A stretch of 64,000 nt of DNA from Sympetrum striolatum (Eukaryota; Arthropoda; Insecta; Odonata; Libellulidae): NCBI GenBank assembly GCA_947579665.1, contig CANPUZ010000058.1, positions 620,001 to 684,000 on the forward strand, read 5' to 3'. The translations under genes and the position numbers were made by a program. Each line of letters starts with the position of its first letter. The first letter of the stretch is position 1. Below, one piece after another: positions 57,201 to 64,000 of this stretch. The notes under the pieces were generated by a model that was not told the DNA's origin, did not search any database, and saw only the letters and a program-made list of their open reading frames with translations.

Positions 57201-58149
57201 AACATCGATAATATCATAAACATTCACCAAATTCTATCCTCGAGAACATTGCGACAGCAAGAAATGCAAATAAAGTTGAGTATATTTTGCAGACAAAACC
57301 CTTTGGCAGGTCATCTTTTGTGAATTGGTTTGAGATGATAATTTAATCAGATATTAGAAGAGTATTAGATTAGAATGGTCGCTTGAAGAGGAGTGAAGCA
57401 CCAGAAGAAATCGTTCAATTGATTGATTCTTATGTTGGTCATTGAATAACAATTAAAATGGTAACGATGTTCATCAAATCACGAAGATTTTGTTAAAATT
57501 TCGAGATAGTGAACAACCCATTGACAATCTAAGGACTTCTTGAGCTCCTGAGTTTATCTATAAGAATAAATCTAGAATGTATGCTCACTTAAAATAAATA
57601 TTGAAAAAGTGATAATGGAAATTTCAATGAACAAATATATGCTGTGGAGACGCAGACAAACGTAGGAACATTTGAAAAAGCTTTTCTAAACTTTAAGTTT
57701 AAGAGCGACCACCTTTTATTAAACTTCTGTAAACATTTCTATGTATCTAAGTCAGGTTTTAAGGAAGATATTCACGAAAAACTACAGAAGACATCACATG
57801 TTGCGTGCATGAAATCTTTCTCATAAATATTGGCCATAGAGAAAAATCTTTCGGGCAATACTTGTGGATAATCGACTTGTCTGAAACTTTTTTTGGCATT
57901 TGTATATACGCAAGTTACCTTTTTAGGTAGTTATTTCGGGAAACCCATCGGAGACGGCGGCAATGCAGATGCCTCTTTGCGTATAACTCGCGAAGTATTG
58001 GTCGCAGAGGGAAATGGTTAAGGATAGTCGAATAATCCAACAATTTCCATGTTTATGGAAAGCATTGATAATTAGCAATTGAATTCATAAAGTCAAATTT
58101 ACATTATTCGTAAAAATAAATACCTTAATTTCAATTTCCCATGTTTACT
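57201..58149. other. Unassigned; decayed family B piece
   Basis: From about 57370 to 57560 a diverged family B body is visible (AGAATGGTCGCTTGAAG, AACAACCCATTGAC). Rest unassigned. Confidence 0.45.
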
Positions 58150-58470
58150 CATGGTTTTATTGCCATAAAATCTCGTCTGTTCTTCCAAATACATTTCATA
58201 TAAGCCTTTCTTTCCCTTATATTCGTACGACAGTTTAACAATCACCTTCGTAGTTAGGGAGTTGTTTACACCCACGAAATCACACGAATATTTCGTCTTT
58301 TTCGTCTGAATTCTCTCAATTTCGACTCGAACACGATATTTCACGACCGAAATAAGAATCTTCGTTCAATTTCCTTTCTTTTGGTGCTAATCTCGATTTC
58401 GTACGACCATTATTTCTGATTTAATTCCGCAAAAGAAAAAATGTCTGCAATCGATCAAGATGAGATCCAC
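58150..58470 (-). repeat. Family B repeat, minus orientation
   Basis: CACGACCGAAATAAGAATCT, CTTTCTTTTGGTGCTAATCT and GCAAAAGAAAAAATGTCTGC; same subgroup as 14650-14990. Confidence 0.8.
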
Positions 58471-59035
58471 CCACAAACGTGTTTCATAAGATTCACTTCT
58501 ATCCTAAATGACACGGGTTCGATTCCAGCCGACTCCTAATCTCCCCATAAGAGTTTCGCCACGCATCAGCTGTGTCATTCCCCCATTGATAGGGAGACGT
58601 GGGTGACAGCTTCCCTAAGGACCACTTATCTCCTCAGAATCCGACCCCAAGGACCTCGTGGGGTCTCCCGTCACCCCAAAACCCTCGGCGGCATTAAAGG
58701 ATCAATTTCCGGCCTAGGTTTCGTATATACACAAAGGGCCTAAATGGGCCTTTTAAGAACTGTGGTTTACGGGCCTTAATGACATCATCGGCCCGGGGCA
58801 AGGGGGGGCGGAACCTGCCCGGGGCGGACTGGATATAAGTTCCGAAGTGTATGATCTGCGAAAGGGGAGTACGCTAATCTGCTGCTCGTGTCTGTGTTTA
58901 TAATTCCGGAAACTAAATGAATACTACATGAAGTAGTATTTCCGGATAAACGAATTCCGGAGTTGGATAAACCGGCATCCATAAAAGTCGGTAATTACGA
59001 ACCGTAACCTGCAATTGAAATGTATAAACTATGCG
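58471..59035. other. Unassigned GC-richer region
   Basis: Contains a B-box-like word (CGGGTTCGATTCCAGCC, 58514-58530) and a GC-rich part (58560-58850). No supported gene. Confidence 0.4.
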
Positions 59036-59665
59036 TCGAAAGCGAGATTTCAACGGAAATACATGATTTGGGGTCCCTAGAACACGTTTTAACCATTTTC
59101 GGAATGATGTCTGTGTGTATGTGTGTGTGTGATAGTGGGCGCTCTAACGTGAAAACTATTGGTTGTATCAATACCAAACTTTATATATAGAACTGTGATG
59201 GGTGCTGTCAGGGTTGATTAGTTTTTGGAGTAAATCGGTTATCCGGAAGTCGAGCTTTATTGTTCGAAGCCAATTTCCGTTTTTGTAAAATATCTCCATT
59301 AATATGATATTTAGGTATATACTATTATTCATAAAAGTTTTAGAAAATGTAATTTACTATAAAATTTGTATTTAACATATTTTTGTATGACTGATTGTTT
59401 AGGAGTTATTCGTGAAATACCGATAAACCGGAAGTTGCTGTACTATGCGGGCGCTGTGGGCGAAAGGCCAATTTCATCATTTTTCATCGAACATGTCCCG
59501 AAAAACACTATTTATAATTTTTGTGACGTAAAAGATAATAATATATAAATTAATCACTCATCTTCAAAGTTTAGATTGAATATAGAGTTCGAAAATACTG
59601 TCGTAGATAAATATTTACATCTTATAAATGGAGAAAGTCATGTGCTGGCCACGTCAGATTTTTTG
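59036..59665 (-). mobile_element. Family C element, minus orientation
   Basis: Words of the long copy at 25917-26935 appear in reverse order: GATTTCAACGGAAATACATG, TG tract, AGTGGGCGCTCTAACGTG, TAAACCGGAAGTTG and finally GGAGAAAGTCATGTGCTGGC then a T-run. The terminal hairpin is missing. Confidence 0.8.
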
Positions 59666-60276
59666 CTATTATTAAGCCATCCAATTTGTGCACCAACTTA
59701 ACACTCGTGGTGCTTCAGCGAATATTCTTGTGGAATTTAGGCGATAAACTCGGAGAGGGAATTCAAATCTATGGGCACATCTAAGATAATATTCCCCATC
59801 ATCTTGTATCCTGCCTGTTTGTCCATACACCACAGCTGTTTCCACTTTATCCCTTCTTCTTTGGTCTCCTCTCCTCATCTTTTATACCTTTTAATCTGCT
59901 ATATTCTCCTTCCCTCATTCGTCACAACATTAACAACTTTATCATTAACTCTCATAGCTTTTGTTATTCTATAGTGTTTATCCTCATCCCATAGGTACTG
60001 TTACCATGGAATATTTCTTATCCATTTAGTTACTAAAGCAATTTCAGTAGGGCTGACAAAGTTTACGTATTTCTGACGATAAGCTAAAGATCGGCAGATG
60101 TTGGAATTCCGGTAGGGGGACCCCAGATTGAATCCATGGTACATGGAAGCGAAATGCACCAGACTCTCGCTAATCCGACTATAGCCTTCCTCAGAAGGGT
60201 GTCGGATTACTGATTAAAATACCACATAAAGCATAAACAGAAACACATACTTTTAATACATTACGTAGGATATATA
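59666..60276. other. Unassigned sequence
   Basis: Only short open frames, none with support. Confidence 0.35.
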
Positions 60277-61330
60277 TACAGGGTGTCCTATTTAAACGTA
60301 TAAAAATACAAATTGTAATAACTTGAGAAGTGATGGAGACATTAAATAGCGGTTTGCTTCTCCAAGTAACTCGAAATGTTTTCTATGTTTGCTATATGAT
60401 GGTGTACATTGACAAATGACATAGGAAAAAAATGGTTTAAACACATTAAAACGAAAAAAATTGCCGAATTAAGTTGAAATGGGCTTTATTATCGTCTTTT
60501 TCAAACTATAAATTAATAACAATGCAGTAAGAATGATACAATAACGAGACGACAATACTATGGGTTACTATGGAAACAGAATTGCCAATAAACTATAAGA
60601 TGATAACAATGCAGCGAGAATGATACAACAATAAAACAACAATGACACAATAACGAAACAACAACACTATGGGTTACTATGGAAACGGAATTTCCAACAA
60701 TCGAAGAACGTGATACTAAAATAATTCCAAGCGAATCTCTAATTAGCGAACCAATCAAGAAGCAAGCGAAATAATCATAAATTCAGTAGCTTCTTAATTT
60801 AGTTCGAATACATTTTTTAAAATATGATTGTATTTATGAAGAGCAGGCAATTGTCTTATACAGGGTACCTGGGTTAATATCCTGGGTAATAATACAAAAT
60901 GCAATAACTCGAGAAGTAATTGAGATATTAATAAGCGGTTTGCTTCTAAATGTAACTCAGAATGTTATTTCCAATGTTCGCTTGATGATGGCGCACCATA
61001 ATTAATTGTATGGGATTTCTATGAGTTATTAGATCGCTTGATTAGTCCATCGATTAGGAACCCAGACATGACTTTTCCGTGGGTGTTTATCGAGAACCAA
61101 GTGCACCAGACACCAGTTGGTGATCCACCGGAACTGCGCCATCGAATTCCTTTTAGTTATTGCAAACGTCACGCCTGCAAAACACTCGGAGAGAAGTTGA
61201 ATACAGATTTAAGACGTCTTTCTAATGGTGCACACATCGAGGCGTATTAACTGTGTTTAGAAAATATTTTGAGTTACTTCTAAAAACTAACCACCGATAA
61301 ATATCTCAATTATTTCTCAAGTTAAATATA
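60277..61330 (+). mobile_element. Composite mariner-derived element, copy 2
   Basis: Starts ACAGGGTGTCCTATTTAAAC, a better preserved mariner end than in copy 1, then follows the same order as 2985-4030: first unit, repeated GATAACAATGCAGC part, second unit from CAGGGTACCTGGGTTAA (about 60860), transposase remnant and inverted end. Differences between the two copies are scattered point changes and small gaps. Confidence 0.85.
61011..61250 (+). pseudogene. Mariner-type transposase C-terminal remnant
   Basis: Same remnant as 3699-3941. Here the third-Asp region reads NPDMT, closer to the SPDLT of active relatives. WVFIENQVHQTPVG, PELRHRI and NGAHIEAY before the stop are present. The front of the protein is absent. 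Confidence 0.85.
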
Positions 61331-61849
61331 TTTTCGATTTAATAATGTTTGATCGAAATTTTTAAACGATTTTCATGTTTTAATTTGATGACGAATGTCA
61401 TTGTTATGAATTTAACCTGCATAAAACGATGTGTAATGATTAATGCGCGATAAATATATGTAAAGTATAATATGTTATTAATAAATGCATGTAAAATTTC
61501 TATAAAGGGCAGTAATTTAAATTAATGTATTTTACTATAATTATAATGAATTATACATTGCATAATAAGTTCAATAATGACTTCAATTTAATCAGTTTTA
61601 ACAACATTAATTCATGCTGAATCATTAGTTATTTTGTCGCTAAAATAATAAATACTCTAATTTAATATTCTTCGATTTTGCTTTGTTTATTGAAAGTGAT
61701 TTATTTTTTAATTTAACGAAAGATATCGATATTTATCATCAATTAAAATAAATATTACATATACGTATCACATTTCGAGAAAACAGCGAATGTCTTCGAA
61801 AAATGTAATTCGATAACGAAATATTTCGATCAGACTTCGATTGTTACCG
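61331..61849. other. Unassigned AT-rich sequence
   Basis: No coding region seen. Confidence 0.35.
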
Positions 61850-62115
61850 TATCGAGGCAACGCAAGTTCCCGCCCACCTCAATAATTGGCCCAATAAACA
61901 AGGGATACAATCGCTTCCAACAATCCCATTGGCCGGCTCGTCGTCAAGGTAACTCAACGTGGGGAACGCCCCCTTCCTCCCCCACCCCCCGCATTTTTTC
62001 ACCCGTTTCCTCCAAAAGGAAAGCGACCTATCGCCGCGGAACCGAGCGTGGGCGGTGACGTCATCTCGAAAGGGGGCGTGGCTTGATATCTTGGAAACAA
62101 CACACATTAAATAGA
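61850..62115. promoter_or_regulatory. GC-rich island with CCAAT, CRE and GC-box-like words
   Basis: Against an AT-rich background this stretch carries CCCATTGGCC (about 61925), GAGCGTGGGCGG (about 62044), TGACGTCATC (about 62056) and GGGGGCGTGGC (about 62073). Such clusters mark promoters in many animals. No coding exon is evident nearby, so a transcript start here is only a suggestion. Confidence 0.35.
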
Positions 62116-63107
62116 CTCCATCTTTAGGTGTCCTCATACGTTTCGAGCTGTAACTCCTAAATTATTTAAGTCATCTTCGCCAGACTTGGAACGTAAAATT
62201 TTTATGTTGATACCTACCCAGGTAATTAATTTGACTCATGCCGGTTTAACCGTAGTTCCGGTTTATACTAGGCACAAATTCGTTTCTACGGCATAACTTC
62301 CGTAAAACACAATTTAAGTATATGCAAATGTTTACAAAACTTGTAGATTATTAAATTCTCTACAATTTTTCTATTTAACATTTTTCGCTAAGATCAATAT
62401 TTCGCGAGTTATTTGCGAAGGAAGAATCTGGTTACGTCATAGCAATTAAAATTCATGGCTCTACCGAACACCATGATTCATGCCCCTCTTGAACGTCTTC
62501 CCTAAAGAGTAAGGAAGCTCTTTTTTTGGCTGCTAACAGAACTTACTAACATGACGGAGTGAATATGGTTCCGTGATCTGAAGGTCGCGGGTTCGAGTGC
62601 AAACGTTAATTAAACTTGGGGTAGACTTGGCCCAAAATTTCCACATTCCTATACTTTGTAATTTTTTTAAGGTACTTGTATGAAAGATAAAAGTTTGAAA
62701 TTTTTTTTTATTAAAGAAGACACTTTTAGTTATGTTCTCTGATTATTTTTTAGTCCTAACTCAAAGAATGTTGCTGAAAAAAATTCGTATGTAATCGGAA
62801 AATTTCTCTGGTCTTACAAAATTAGTCATCGTGTTTCGGAAATTATTTAAGACATTTAAAATAGTGGTAGATACGTCACAATTTATGTGCTCAGTAATAA
62901 TTATATATTCTATACACTGAATTATTTTTGAAATCCTATCTTGAACAGTTTGAGCACCAAAAATTCTAAAAGGTAATCATGTTATCGAGGCTGACAGATA
63001 GGCTACATTGAGATAGAAACCTTAGAGTTTCCCTAGTTATATGCGAGACCAACGCTTATTTTTTTTCTAATTAAGAACCATACTTTATGATATCTTACTT
63101 TTTAATT
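62116..63107. other. Mostly unassigned; one family C-like module and one tRNA-like word
   Basis: 62150-62420 carries GTAACTCCTAAA, AGTTCCGGTTTATAC and ACAAAACTTGTAG, like a diverged family C module. CGCGGGTTCGAGTGC (62587-62601) resembles a tRNA T arm, but there is no cloverleaf around it. Confidence 0.45.
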
Positions 63108-63672
63108 TCTCTCGTAGTTTAGAGCAAGTATTGTATTCGCAAAAAAATCGATCTCCAGATTTCGACGGAAATACATGTTTTGGGACCCATAGAGCTCGTT
63201 TTCCCTATTTTCCCGAACATGTCTGTCTGTGGTTAAAAAGTTTGTGGGCGCTCTATCTTAAAAAGTAATCATCCGATCATTTCCAAAATTCATATTTAAT
63301 ATTTTCCTAACAATGCCAAGATTTGATTAGTTTTTGGTGAACACCGCTTAACCGGAAGTTGCAGTTTATCCGGAACAAAATTTTATTTCTTAAATATCTC
63401 TGTCAGAATGCAATTAAAGTATATATCATTATACACAAAAGTTATAGATAATGTATTTTACTACAACTTTTAAAAAAATATTTTTCGTAACACTGATTGT
63501 TTAGGAGTTATTCTTCAGTAATGGTTAACCGGAAGTTGTTGTTTACCCAGAAATGGAAGTTTTTCTTAAATATCTCTGTCAGAATGCAATTTAGGTATAT
63601 ACAATTACATACAAAAGTTATAGATAATGTATTTTACTACAACTTTTGTATGAAACAATTTTCTGTAACAGT
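63108..63672 (-). mobile_element. Family C element, minus orientation, truncated
   Basis: Matches 47283-47860 with two modules (TTAACCGGAAGTTG at about 63349 and 63525), then changes abruptly at about 63673 into a mariner fragment, so the ACATGACTTTCTCC end is lost. Confidence 0.8.
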
Positions 63673-63940
63673 TTAGTTTATGTGAGTGTTTATCGAGAAC
63701 CAAGTGCACCAGACACCAGTTGGTGATCTACCGGAACTGCGCCATCGAATTCCTTTTAGTTATTGCAAATATTACGCCTGCAAAACACTCGGAGATAAGT
63801 TGAATACAGATTTAAGAAGTCTTTCTAATGGTGCACACATCGTGGTGTATTAACCGTGTTTAAAAAATGCATTTTGAGTTACTTCTAGAGGGAAACTGCC
63901 CATAAATGTCTCAATTATTTCTCAAGTTATTACACTTTTT
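63673..63940 (+). mobile_element. Mariner-family fragment
   Basis: From GTGTTTATCGAGAACCAAGT to the stop after HIVVY-coding sequence and the terminal part with GAGTTACTTCTAGAG. Only the last ~55 codons of the transposase remain. Confidence 0.8.
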
Positions 63941-64000
63941 CTTATTACAGTTTCAACCCGTTTGCTGGCTAGAAATGTCACTAAAAATACCCAGAGTTAT

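Noticed and set aside
61844..62137. 97-codon minus-strand protein
   Set aside because: GC-rich stretch with few stops by composition; no motif, and the region looks like a regulatory island instead.

Overview
The window is eukaryotic nuclear DNA, most likely from an arthropod and probably an insect. It is AT-rich and gene-poor. It holds one intron-split, conserved developmental gene in a dense field of decayed mobile elements: mariner, PIF/Harbinger, hAT, non-LTR LINEs, a Penelope-like element, and several repeat families I cannot name. There is no bacterial-style gene organisation, operon, CRISPR array or credible rRNA/tRNA gene. I cannot name the species or order.

The only convincing host gene is on the minus strand between 42582 and 33501. 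It encodes a transcription factor of the Sp6-9 (buttonhead/Sp8-like) clade. I read six coding exons with good splice sites: 42582-42187, 40655-40257, 38464-38036, 37224-37076, 35176-35071 and 33689-33501. They join in frame to 555 residues carrying an SP box, an SWWDVHS motif, a Btd box, three C2H2 zinc fingers and an acidic, Gln/Asn-rich tail. The first coding exon with the start codon lies further right and was not found. The introns are full of repeats: a 21-bp minisatellite (35337-36612), an inverted pair of repeat copies around another repeat (38530-40080), and two tandem LINE fragments (about 40985-42150). A ~182-bp tandem array (about 31860-33460) follows the stop codon and probably lies in the 3' UTR.

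The rest is repeats. Family A (1.7-2.4, 8.3-10.5, 11.3-12.1, 29.2-31.05, 38.9-39.7 and 42.7-43.3 kb) is built from degenerate modules of about 150-180 bp. Each module carries a GGTTCGA motif like an RNA polymerase III B box. Many copies end in the same short hairpin followed by ATTTTACTCGTA. Family B (about 17 copies, both strands) also carries a B-box-like motif. Family C has ACTTTCTCC ends, a terminal hairpin and repeated internal modules. Families D and F are smaller. Recognisable elements are a 4.1-kb PIF/Harbinger copy (23460-27577) with a broken transposase and a nested family C element, a 276-bp hAT-type MITE (55051-55326), a Penelope-like element (53036-54610), several 5'-truncated LINEs sharing a 3' hairpin, another reverse transcriptase scrap (44340-44480), and four mariner deletion derivatives near both window ends.

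The points most worth following are the modular, hairpin-ended family A, which resembles nonautonomous rolling-circle (Helentron-type) elements; the GCCAT-bearing array behind the Sp gene; and a few GC-rich islands with promoter-like motif clusters (5.73, 31.27 and 61.9-62.1 kb).
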